From Circinella minor (taxonomy: Eukaryota > Mucoromycota > Mucoromycetes > Mucorales > Lichtheimiaceae): 64,000 nucleotides of DNA. Numbering within the stretch: the stretch's first letter is position 1; each line of letters starts with the position of its first letter. Positions 1-11,081 of the stretch are shown here, piece after piece. Both the position numbers and the translations under genes were made by a program. Where the stretch lies: contig JAEPRB010000156.1 of the NCBI GenBank assembly GCA_016758965.1, positions 1 to 64,000 of the forward strand, read 5' to 3'. A model generated the notes under the pieces. That model had not been told where the DNA came from, did not search any database, and saw only the letters and a program-made list of their open reading frames with translations.

Positions 1-102
1 TCGACAACAAGAGATTATCCATTGATATACAAGTCATCAATATCAACAGCGGCTCTTTTGCTCTCTCATTTTCACACACATCATTCTATTTTATTATAAT
101 CA

Positions 103-141
<39 letters not shown>

Positions 142-414
142 CCTTATGCATACACTAATTATTATTTTATATACAAAAAAAAAAAAAGAAAAGAGGCAAG
201 ATTCATCACATACATTAATAATGAAACTACTAATAACATTAATTAGATTACTTGGATAATAGGTGTTTTTTATTTTACAATCGTACAATCAAACACATTT
301 ATATATAACCTTTTTACCTTATTTAATTACAATTCTTTATATCTACTCTATTGTAAATATATATCATTTATTAGTTAGTAATAATACATAATAATAAAAT
401 ATTGGGTATATTGA
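1..414. repeat. Long dispersed direct repeat, copy 1 (left-truncated by window edge)
   Basis: This stretch matches 20571-20968 almost throughout in the same orientation, allowing for a few small indels and substitutions that are largely transitions. Shared landmarks in order: the block reading GGCTCTTTTGCTCTCTC, the ATCATTCTATTTTATTATAATC stretch, a CAA microsatellite (longer here, about 105-142), CCTTATGCATACACTAATTA, a GAAAAGAGGCAAGATTCATC block and the terminal AATATTGGGTATATTGAT. I see no coding capacity. The copy begins at base 1, so the element may extend further left. It could be the non-coding end of a transposable element or a solo terminal repeat. The repeat itself is directly visible; its class is not known. 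Confidence 0.85.
105..142. repeat. (CAA)n microsatellite
   Basis: About a dozen uninterrupted CAA units inside repeat copy 1. The corresponding tract of copy 2 (around 20680) has only about five units, so the tract length is variable between copies. Confidence 0.9.
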
Positions 415-1449
415 TTACTATTTTATACTAGCACTATAGTATACTGTATATCTAAACTTGTACAATGATCTATGTAAAAGAGGAATATCATAGATATAAG
501 TTATCATTGAAAATAGATTCATCGGGTATTACAAATCATTATCTGAAATATTGTTTATCATGAATAAGTTAGTTTAAAAGTGAAGAAAAGATCCATTTGA
601 CTGAAACTGTCACAAGTAATTTGTATTGGATGAATCAAACATCCGAAATCGTTTTTTTTTTTCAATAGGCTAAAACATAATATATATTAAAAATTCCAAT
701 ATATATATATATATATAACCTAGTAATGCAAAATCTTCCATGAGTAGCGCAAATAATCTGGAACTAGAAATAATACCAGGATACATTGAATTAGTGTAAT
801 ATATTTTTTTGTAAACAAAATACATCGGAAAATGTGCTTTTTCAAAAATGTTTTGGTACAATATGCTTTCTTGAGTATTCTTCTGTAAGAAATGGAAATT
901 AACATTTTTAATCGAGATACACCATACATGCTTGTCAAACTGAATAAAAGTACAAGAGAATCAAATATTTTGACATACTTATTCCTCTATCCGTTTAGCT
1001 GATTAAACTAGATACGTACAATAATATCAACAATATAGAAATATCATAACATGAAGATATGTATGAATTTTTATTCTTTCCCCTACTCGGTTCGTTATAT
1101 GCATGGGTACATCTTTATTGTACTATACATCATTATTATAGTCTGAAAATATTTTTTGCCTCTGAATGACACAGATAGCCACAAGTAAAGCATCTACGGG
1201 ATTATATGAACCAAATTACTACTGGATCTTTTGATCAAGCCAAATTGAGAATAAGCTTGGAAGATTGTTAAATGTTGCACAAAAAAGAAAAATAAAGTAA
1301 GGAAGAGAATAAGATATTTATAGATAAGTAAATAAAGCATAGCCAATTTGAAATAAATAATGAAAGATACATTGTAAAAGGTAGCGATTATTACAATTAA
1401 AGAATTATTTTTATGTAATACGTCTTTTCTTTTTTACTACGTAAATAAA
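415..1449. other. AT-rich intergenic DNA
   Basis: Between the left direct repeat and the 3' end of the GH12 pseudogene. It contains short AT dinucleotide runs (around 700-720) and homopolymers. No conserved reading frame, RNA gene or inverted repeat was recognised on either strand. Confidence 0.5.
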
Positions 1450-2393
1450 TTATTTGATTTGAACTTTATAAGTAGAGGTTTCCAAAACGGCATCTGTGCC
1501 CTCGAATGGCTCAGTTCCAGCCTACGTATACATTTATATAGTAAATAATATTTAGTTAGTAAAAATGTCTTTATTTGTTTGGTCATTTGAATTTGATATA
1601 ATATTATATATATATATTTATATGTATTACCTGAACAGAACGCAGATACTGGTCGTTGGACAAATAACCCTTTTCAACAAGATGAGAAAGGAAAAGGAAA
1701 GCATCACTATCCATTTTCTCAACTTTACTACCAGCAATAAAGCTATAAACGGGTTGAACACCATTGCTACCTTCATGCAAACTCCATTCAATACCCCCAT
1801 AGATGAATTTTCCAACTTCATCACCCAAGCGACCAGCACCACCCATAGCTGCAAGCCAAATCATGATTTCATATTCATAATCACCACTTTCGCTAGATGC
1901 AGTCCAGATGTCAAATGAGACATTACAAACAAAGGGATCCCCACCGCCAGTATATTTCCAGTTCCATGTAAAAGGGGTGCTGGAGAAACCAGAAAGTTGA
2001 ACAGGATCGAATACGTATTCAGCATTAGCGTATGATTTCACACTGTATTGACCACAAGACCAGCTCCGAGATGTTTTCCATGAAATGGTGTTATCTTCAA
2101 CTTTGAGAACTTCAGTACATTAAGAACCACTACCGCTATCTTGACTCTAAAGATGGTTCCAACTAAGTGGTATATTAGACAAATAAAATACGTTTTTAAT
2201 ATTTGTTGATTATTATATTATTCTAACAACAAATTATAAAAGGAAAAAAAGAAACTTACATCTTAAAGTTGCCACTTTCTTCAGTATCCCATTGACCACA
2301 GAATTCATCACGTTTCATCAAAGGGGAGGCTAATACAGCACTGGCAACAGTAGCAAGAGTAGTAAATTCAATAATTGTCTTCTTGAGTTGCAT
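1450..2393 (-). pseudogene. GH12 endoglucanase/xyloglucanase, disrupted
   Basis: A secreted beta-1,4-glucanase of glycoside hydrolase family 12, acting on cellulose or xyloglucan outside the cell. Exon 1 (2393-2260) starts with MQLKKTIIEF, a signal peptide ending near ASAVLAS, then the GH12 opening CGQWDTEESGNF. The middle exon (to 1631) carries NVSFDIWTA and YEIMIWLAAMGGAG, which contains the catalytic nucleophile Glu of the family. The last exon (1521-1450) carries AGTEPF with the acid/base Glu, and a stop. The second exon is broken: in the reading frame of the CTEVLKVEDN segment there are TAG at 2149-2147 and TAA at 2122-2120, where family members have sense codons, and no clean AG acceptor puts exon 1 in this frame. 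Both stops are explained by single C-to-T changes (CAG, CAA). Otherwise intact, so inactivation looks recent; assembly error is the alternative. Confidence 0.82.
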
Positions 2394-2759
2394 AATAAAT
2401 GATTAGGAGGAAAGGCTCTCTGATTTTATTTATTGAAAAAAAAATTCGCTGCTTGTTCTTTGTTTGTCTTGGGAATGATACTTAACAATTCAAGTTTGTT
2501 TTGATTCTGTTCTTTTATACATTTTTTAAAAATTATCTGTGAAACTATTGTTACTATAATATAAAAGCTTAATGAATTACATTTTTATTTTGTCCAACAA
2601 GGATCATCATGGGGAACTTTTTTTTCAAATAAGGGTAAAGATTAAACAAATACTATGTTTAATAACATTTAAAAGAAAATAAAATAAAAGTACGTATGAA
2701 TTTTGTAAGACATAAAAAAAATGAATTACATTTACCTGTCTGTTTTAGAAAGGACATTA

Positions 2760-3059
2760 TTATTTGTCGCTGCTGATTTTAAGTTTGGTCCCAATATATT
2801 TGCTCAAAATGAGTGTATAGTATTAATATTATTACTATAAAGAAAATACTTACGCTGGTGATACTGCAATAATAAATGCGACAAGCAAATTTCCAGTAAC
2901 CCAATATTGTGTTACTAAATTGCCATTATAAAGAAAATTGTACTTTTTTTTATAAGAACAATACGTATAGAAAAGAAAGACATGTTAACAAAAGGAGTAA
3001 ATAAAACCGCATACTACTCCATGAAATAAAATCCTTCCAATCGGATCAAATTTATTCAT
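2760..3059 (-). CDS. Small single-span membrane protein, 57 aa, three exons (predicted)
   Basis: Not previously obvious because every exon is short. Exons 3059-3018, 2942-2854 and 2802-2760 join in phase through a GTAGTA donor, a GTAAGT donor and AG acceptors to give 57 residues ending at TAA. The N-terminus reads MNKFDPIGRILFHG, a hydrophobic segment follows (about residues 28-43, WVTGNLLVAFIIAVSP), and the tail is lysine-rich (KYIGTKLKISSDK). Size, single transmembrane segment and basic tail recall small inner-membrane subunits such as ATP synthase subunit k/DAPIT, but the similarity is too weak to assign. It lies between the GH12 and MATE loci on the same strand. Confidence 0.45.
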
Positions 3060-3441
3060 TATTACATAACAATAGTCAGCTCATAAAGGTTTATTATATA
3101 TTATTTTTCTTCCTGTATTAATCTCATGTTCTACAGAGGGAAATTGATGCAAATCTGTATATAATGCGATTAGTAAAAGCAGTAACACTGTGCTTAATCT
3201 ACTCCATAACATTTTCACCAGTCGGATAATAACACGAAAGATTAGATTTGAAGATACAAACCATGTGAGAATATATTTATACACGTACTATATGGTACGA
3301 AATTGGGAAGTAACTAATTGTATGAATTATAGAGTTATTTTACTACCACTGAAAAAATAATAAAAGTAAACTATACATATGTAGAAAATCAATTGTCGTT
3401 GTTTAAAGCTGGTATTGCTCTCTTTGTTCCCGCTCTTGAGG

Positions 3442-5208
3442 CTAGTCTAAACGATCTCTTCCAGTTCTGTTGTTGAGTTTGTCTTGTTGAACTGCTATAC
3501 ACTTTCTGGCCCGTTCTGATTCAATGATCCAATCAATCTTGACAAAAATATACAAGATTTGTACAATAGCAGTAACAAAGTAACCACAAGCAATACCAGA
3601 CCACAGTCCAATGAGACCTCCATTCAGCCAAAACGTAAAAATGTAACAGAGGGGAAGTGCGAATACAAAGTCTGAAAGGAAGGATATTATTGCAAGCTCT
3701 TTTTGACGTCCAACCCCTTGTAAGACACCGGTCGTAACCGACCTGAACATATCAGCCGTTTGCGTCACAGCAAAGACGGGAATCACGGACGATACCGCGA
3801 CTGCCACACTATCGTCCGATGTAAACATGTATGCATATGAATTTTGACATACCATCAGTACAATTGTAAAAAAAATTCCTAATACAAGTCCTACACTACC
3901 ACCAACAAAATACGCGCGTCTAGCATCGTTTGGAGACCCAATGCCCAGTTGATTTCCTATACGGGTAGCAAGTATATTTTTTAATGCACGACCAGGAGCA
4001 AACATCGTCAAACTGCTTCGTAACAAGATAGCTTGTGCGGCCAATTCGGTTTTACCAAGATATGAGACACTGAATGTAATGATTGCTTCGCTAATCATCC
4101 CCCAAAGCGAACCAACGCTTGCTGGAAAATAATAATGCAATATGGGGCTCCATTCTTGTAAACATTGGCGACTCCAACCACCCCAGCCATGATATCCTTC
4201 AATTTTTGCTGCGTATAATGCTAATAATCCAAGTATCGTGAAATAATTTAGAGTTAATGCAAGAGATATACCAATAATTTCCAAATCAATATAATATACA
4301 AGAATATAGTTGAAGACTATATAGAGTGGTAATGAAAGTGTCAAGACAAAAACTGTGGCTTGCATGATTCCTTGTGCTTGAAGGTAACCCATAAGTAAAA
4401 CATAGCAACCATGCGCAATGTAACCTGGAAACTGATATAGTAAATAGATTTCTATATAAAGATTAGTGAGTAAAAAACATTTTATAAAGTAACTCCCTCC
4501 GTGCATGTTTTATCATGTGTATTTTATTTATATGTTTTATTATAGCGATAGGGCGTTGTTGAATATATTAAAAAGAAAAATTAACCTGTAGATTGAGAAA
4601 CATCTTGATCTTGTTTTAACAACTTGAAAATATAATTAGAGTTTGTCCACATAACACCAATTGGAATATTCATTAGAAAATACAGAATATAGCCACGTTG
4701 AAGATATACGCCAACCAAAGTTTTATTTTCGGCACCTGTCCATGCTTGGGAACACAAGGTACTCAAGGCATTTCTGAAACTCCAGGTGGTCAATTTTGAT
4801 GATAAATTTTCAAAAACATGTGCAAGTGCTATGGCGCCAAGTTCGACCGAACCCTAGTAAAATAAGATATTAGATAAAAAAACGTCACCTTGGTGAAAGC
4901 TATCTAAAAAAGAATACCAAATGTCCTGCTGAGATAATGACAACCCATTTGGTAAATTGATGAAGCAAAGTCGTGGTCAACAAAGGAGTGCACTTTTGTA
5001 TTAACCACTTTGCATGTTCTACGTGAGATGTTTTTGCTGGTGGTGATATGATATTGTCATAATTCGCATATTCTGATGTCGGTATCTTTGATAATGATGA
5101 TGATAACAGTGCAGTTCGTTCACTGTTTTTATTAATCGCATTTGTATTCATTTCTTCTTGATCTTGTTGTTCTTTGATGGTTTTGTCGTCTTTTTTAATT
5201 CTACCCAT
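3442..5208 (-). CDS. MATE family multidrug/toxin efflux transporter
   Basis: An integral membrane antiporter of the multidrug and toxic compound extrusion family, expected to export organic cations or metabolites in exchange for H+ or Na+. Exons 5208-4918, 4853-4586 and 4451-3442 sum to 522 codons plus stop, typical for eukaryotic MATEs. The polar N-terminal tail (about 65 residues, MGRIKKDDKT at the start) precedes the first helices. Family signatures include GSVELGAIALAHVFENLSS at the second exon start, ALSTLCSQAWTGAENKTLVG, and FPGYIAHGCYVLLMGYLQAQGI, followed by two further bundles of hydrophobic helices. The C-terminus is short and charged. The substrate cannot be deduced. The gene stands alone, with the small 57-aa gene 382 bp beyond its stop. 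Confidence 0.93.
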
Positions 5209-8200
5209 TGCAGATCAGGTCATTGACAGCCTTTCTCAAATAACTCTAAACAGCGTAAAAAATATCTGCTGATAATATTTAGTGGAAAGAAGAGAATAAT
5301 AATGAAAAACGCCTAATTTGCAATGGTATAGAAATTATATATTCGTTGAACAAATTATTTGTTTGTGTTTGGCTTCCTTTGCTTATTTATTTATTTATTT
5401 ATTTTGCTATTATAACAAAAAACGGCACTCATTGATTCTCTTTCATAGTAACAATAATAATCACAATCATCATTTTTTTGTTGGTTATTGAGATAGTATA
5501 AATATCGAATCCAAAAAGACAAAAAGACAAAAGCAATAATCTGCTAACGTATTTTTTTAATAATAAAAAATGTGAGTTATGGAACGGTGTCAAGATAAAG
5601 CTATTGATATTTTTGCTAAAAGAATTAAACATTCGTGTAACGTAATCTTCTACATAAGCTTTCGTCAAGCCGGCAGATATGTAAAATGTTTCATAAATGA
5701 ACATGGTAAAATTAAATAAGATATAATGATGGCCGTTTTATTGTTTATAATTTTTTGATCCTTCATGAGTTACGACTGTTTAAAAACTTATCATACATTT
5801 GGTACATTATTATTTTTAAGTACACGATTAGTTTTAGTGCGTATCATGTCCACACAGAAAAAAAAAGCAATACGGATTTAACAAGTTTAGACTCGTTTCC
5901 ACATAACTGCGTAATACTACCCCTTTATTAATTCCTTGCTTTTGGTTCTAAACATAAACAATTTATTATACGTAGCTGAAAGCTATAACTAGAAACCAAG
6001 TAAAATTTTCTTACGTAGCATGATTATAATGTTGTTACAGGGGAAGGAGATGAAAATAGATATATCCTGCTTTTATTATTATTTTAAAAAGAATATCGCA
6101 GGAGTACCTGCTCACAAAATTAAGCTTGCTATAACAATAATATTTCGATATGGCCATGGTAGCAAACATAAACTGCTGCACCTAGTACTCCAATTTATTT
6201 TTGATGCTATTGGGTAGAGTTTATTTTGGTTTTGGTGTGGATATAGATGAATAATGCCCTTACAACGATTTTTTTTTATTCAGTACCAACAAACGCGCTA
6301 CAGACTACTGGAAACTAAACACAGCAACAATACAGTAAACGCGAGCATATTTGCAATCGATTTTTAATATTATCAGAAATATGTTAAGTACTACTGCTCA
6401 GAAGTAGAATTAAAAGAGCTTTTATTTTTAATTCATGCAGATGCGCACGTATGGTTTTGTTATTAATAAAAAAAAAAAGATCATTAATTTTTATCAATTA
6501 TATCGAAAATAATTTATAAGTCCAGAATAATAAAATATACATGTTTATACTAAAAATAAATATGGCACTATTATATTTTGTCTTCTATATTTTATCAAGG
6601 AAAAGATAATAGCAATAAGAAATAAAGCTTTCAAAAATAACAATTATTGCTACATGAGCTACAGTTCATTTTTAATAATCATAACGATTATTACTCATAT
6701 TTTTATATTAAGCAAAGCAATAAAAAATATGATGGATTATTATTGCTTATATTATTATCATCATTGATCTCATTAATATAGAAGTCATGACATCCTTTCC
6801 CGATACTATACTGCTAGACCTGTTAGACCATCTTCTACATCTTTCCATATCAATACTTGGATAGATATAATCAGCTGCGGATCAAAACGTAATATAATGT
6901 GATTTTTACATGAATTATTTTATATATTATTACATCTGATACATGGGTTCCATCCACACGTTCTTTCTCTCCTTATTTTTTTTATCGATTCCCTAATTTT
7001 TCCATCGTTCCAATACTTTTTTTTATTTAAATACGTATAAAATGTGTTATTGAAAAAAAAAAGTTTGTACTAAAATCGATCCCATTCTCAATGCAACGTC
7101 AAAAAATATAATTTTAGTTTGATTAGATCACGTGCCCGCGTTTTTTTTGGAAATGGCTAGAGGTGTATATGTAATAAGGCGGGTTGCTCGCTTATTATTA
7201 CTGTTACTAGAGCCCTTCGTGTTTAATACAGAAATAAATTATATATAAAACTCTGTGGACGAAATTTATATACTACATCACTGTGATGAGATATATAACA
7301 ATGTATTTAGTTTTTTTTCTTTAAAAGGTACTCAGAGGTTTATCAAAATATATACTATGGGTGTCCTCGATCTTTATCTTTTTTTTAAATTAATATCATA
7401 TTATAGAAATATGATACGCAACAAAATATATTATGAATGGTAAACAAAAAAATCAACAATACTAGTCATATGTAACAATGGTATAAATAACCCCCTCCCA
7501 TATAAGCCTGCTTAGATTAAACAATTGAACTTGTATAATAATGGTCTACGTATGTAAAAGAGGACTAAAAAAATAGAATGTCTCATACAAAAACCGTACG
7601 ACAAAGATACAGCAAAAAATACTCTCATCCAGTATAAATCAAGGAATGATTGAAATGATAGTTATGTAGTAACTTATTAACAATTATACTATTATAATAG
7701 AATATATGTGCCATTCCATTTTGATTATCCACTTTTCTTTGCTTTACTATAAATAATCCAATAAATAAACACTGCCTCTCTTTGTGTGCTTTCATTAATA
7801 TACTTGTAATATTTTTACTACTGTTGCTAACATAGTATTCTTATTGAATTGTTGAATTTGGATAATAATAGTGGTTTATTAATACCAAATATTTGTTCAT
7901 CCAATATCAATTATTATGATAACACATCTTGACCCGTAAAATTTTTTTCTGTTACACTATGTTTGTGACATGTGGCTATATGTACAGCGACAGGGATAGT
8001 CTGACCTATTTATTTTTCTCCTTCTTTTCTAAAAAAACACACACACAAGCCTTGTTCTTTTGAATTTCAAAAATAACTAAGAAGCAACACCATGGGCAAC
8101 TTCAAATAACATCATCAGTATAATAATATACGTCTGACCAAATGATATCCGTTAAAAAAAAGTGGCCAAAGACAACATTCAAAATATGACTTTTTTTTGG

Positions 8201-9700
8201 TAAAAGAAAAAACTTCATCAGTCAGTTAATCTACCCAACTGAACCTAGATTAACGCGTGGACAAGAAGGATTGCTAGTGTGGATAAGAATGAAGTAGGAA
8301 ATAGCGTTACCATATTCAGTGTACAGACTGTGCTGATGCAATCATATTAATGGATAAGGATTGTTCAACACACCACTACCGACTTTTATCAGCTAGACTG
8401 GATAAAAAAAGCACTCACAACACTTTTGATGGACATACTTTCGTGGACAATAACAGTGGGGATAAATTTGTGGATGTAGACATGGATGAGACAGCCGTAG
8501 TTATTCTTTTTTGATGGATAATATACCAAGGGCAGTAACAACTTTGACCTGTGATTAATTATACAAATCGAAACTTAATTAAAGGTACATTTTAGCAGCA
8601 GATGTTGATTCGACTAAATTGTTATGATTGGGTCATAAGTGGGAGTAGACATAGCAGTAGATATGGACAATTCTCTTAAATATCGGATGGATGGGGCTAG
8701 GATTCATATTTTGGATATGTACGCGATTGGGATAATGGTTGGATATAATCTCGAGATGAATTTCATATTTGCACATGAATGGTCATGATGATACAAAGCC
8801 TCTGCTTGTATAAACATAGTACCTGGGGGATTTTTTCGGTGAATTTCAAACTTGTTTACCAGAAAGAATAAAAAGTTTAGTCAAGAACTTGGTAAAATGA
8901 GCAAATAGCTTTGGATAAATCTCAAAGGGGAGTCGGTATCATACAAAAGAAGAAAAAAAAGGTAGAGATTCTTGGATATAAAAGTATTCATCCTTTTTTA
9001 ATCTTTCTTATTCTCTCTCTCTCTTTCTTTGAATAATACGCTTGAATTATTTCATTTCTTTAAACTCCATATTATATACGTATTCTTAACATTATGATGA
9101 GGTCTGTACAATATGTTTAATATTAAAATAAATAACAAACAGAAAGATATTCAATAGTTATATATATATTTTATGATTAGATAACATTTTATCATGCTAT
9201 TTTTTTTTTTTTTGATTATGTCAAAGAGGGATATAAATTATAATGGTGAATTTCAATCTTTAAATGGTGGAACAACATAGGTAATTATGTTTATATGGGC
9301 AGCTCTTTTTTTTAACAGTGATTTTGTTTCTGAATGTTGTTTCTAATACCACTGGGAAAATAATACCGTACTCATAATAAAATACAACATTTTTATTAAT
9401 AAAAACAAGACAATAATAATAAAATACAACTGTACGTAAAAAGTCCAACATGTATATTCAAATTGGATGACCATTTATTAGACTGCTTGGCAATTCTTGC
9501 ATAGTTTATAGTAAAAAAAAAGGGGGGGGCACGGGTGTAAAATCTACCGGAATGCGTGGGAAACTAAAATTAAGTTGTGTTATTTCATTTCCATGATAAT
9601 AACTTAGCTGTATCTTTCATTTGAGTGGTTTATTTTGTGTTTTGATCGCGTTTACCTTTATTTATAACCATTTCAAATTAAACAAAAAATCATTTAGGTT
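5209..9700. other. Long AT-rich stretch without a recognisable gene
   Basis: About 4.5 kb of AT-rich DNA. A 91-codon frame on the minus strand (5704-5429, starting MFIYETFYIS) has one hydrophobic stretch but no recognisable family. A short acidic frame on the plus strand near 8350-8519 (starting MDKDCSTHHY) also has no known relative. Around 8200-8760 the base composition is slightly less AT-rich and the sequence looks like worn coding DNA, but I cannot assign it. No tRNA, rRNA or inverted repeat was recognised. Confidence 0.4.
9559..9604. repeat. Short dispersed repeat, copy A
   Basis: About 45 bp here (GGAAACTAAAATTAAGTTGT and onward) matches 15298-15344 in the same orientation. The differences in the core are nearly all T here against C there, which suggests decay by C-to-T transition of one copy. 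It lies just 3' of the truncated Mucorales-family gene. Confidence 0.55.
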
Positions 9701-9839
9701 CTAAAGTATATGCACCATACCATGTATGATAAATCCTGGAATACAGAGACTTTGAATATCTTTTGTCGGTTTCTTTAATAAATTCCAGATAACGTCTTGG
9801 AAGTTTAAGGCCAGCTTCGGTAACATATTTTGGGCAGGT

Positions 9840-10509
9840 ACTAAAAGTCGTGCCATCCCCCCATGACTGCGTTTATTTTATTCCGCTGTACTTGGTCGTG
9901 CCATTGATCCTTCCTTACTACCCTGCCCTGCCGTGAAAGTTGTATAATGATGTTAAAAAAGCCGGTGCTTTTGTTTCGTTTTAAATACTTTTCTTTTTGG
10001 TTCAGTAGTGTACATTTATATTATATAAATAGAGTACGAAATTATAACAGGGGTGAAATAAAATGATAAATAATGCGAAAGTTGATTAAATCTTTTTACT
10101 AAAGGAAAAATTTAAAAATAATATAAATGTTAGTAGTAAAAAACCATAAAAAAAGTACAATAACTATTAAAAAAAGATAAAGAAGACCAAATTTGTATCT
10201 ATAAGATAAACTATTTCCCAAAAATCATATTTGGAATTGTAATAATGTATAAGTTAACATACGTGTCATGTACTTCCATTAGCCAAAAGTAATACTTACA
10301 TTGGTAAAGAGGGTTTGAGTAAAAGATATTCATTACGTATTACCTGATAAATAAGAATAATCTATCATCTATACACAGGTGTGATCTTATTATTATAAAG
10401 CTCATATATCATAACATCAAGTGTCAATGGGTAGGATAGTAAGGCGTGACCGAAGACAGCGGAGTCAAATTATGGGGGGATGGCACGACCGCAGGATGGC
10501 ACGACTTTT
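9840..10509. mobile_element. MITE-like element with terminal inverted repeats
   Basis: The left end begins ACTAAAAGTCGTGCCATCC and continues with a C run (plus strand). The right end, read on the minus strand, begins AAAAGTCGTGCCATCC and soon repeats GTCGTGCCATCCCCCCAT. Similarity between the two ends continues imperfectly for about 100 bp (for example TCCGCTGTACTTGGTCGTGCC against TCCGCTGTCTTCGGTCACGCC). A GGT/ACC triplet flanks both ends (9837-9839 and 10510-10512), consistent with a 3 bp target duplication. Removing the element and one triplet joins GEQ to PAQNML in one frame. I see no transposase, so this is a non-autonomous element. The superfamily is uncertain. Confidence 0.75.
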
Positions 10510-11028
10510 GGTTGCTCTCCATATTTTGTTGATACTGTACCACCACTGAGACCTGCCTCACCGACACCAAAGTTGTCATCTACATGTTTGATTAATATAT
10601 CCACTTTTGTTCCTGTTTTTTTTCTTGACAATGGTGTAACCCCCGAAACCGACCGACATTCGTTCATTCTGTTGCTTGACGAGACACACACTTTTTCTCC
10701 ACTGAAGATTACGTATCCATGTTAAGACAATTTACAATTTATATAGTTATAAGTATATATTTGATCACGTAAACATACCTGATGATATAGAACTTGCTTT
10801 CGTCATAACACTTTTCTATAAAACTCCACAGCCGATGGACTAGATCGGCTTCTGTCTTACCATCAATATCGTAATTATAATAATACAAGTCTAAAATATC
10901 CCCAATTGCCTTTTCAGCCCAGTGTAAATCAACTTGTGACGGATGAAAGCGATTATGCATATGTGTATCAATTAATTTTTCAATATCATGCTACAAAAGC
11001 AAATCCTCAAATATAGTTAGTACACAAT

Positions 11029-11081
11029 AAATAGTAAATAGTAAATAGTAAATAGTAAATAATAAATAATAAATAATAAAG
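11029..11081. repeat. Short tandem repeat, AAATAGT units
   Basis: Five or so 7 bp AAATAGT units pass into AATAAATAATAA-type units. It lies within an intron-like gap of the interrupted family gene. Confidence 0.8.

Noticed and set aside
1565..1918. 117-codon open frame on the plus strand
   Set aside because: It is the antisense shadow of the GH12 exon, whose minus-strand frame carries the catalytic motifs.
9840..10509. Splicing-competent intron (GT...AG on the minus strand)
   Set aside because: The ends can be read as GTCGTG...TTTTAG, but splicing there would join the exons out of frame; removal with a 3 bp duplication restores the frame, so insertion is the better explanation.
10480..10725. 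81-codon plus-strand frame rich in Pro/Ser
   Set aside because: Antisense to the GVGEAGL exon of the Mucorales-family gene and to the MITE end.
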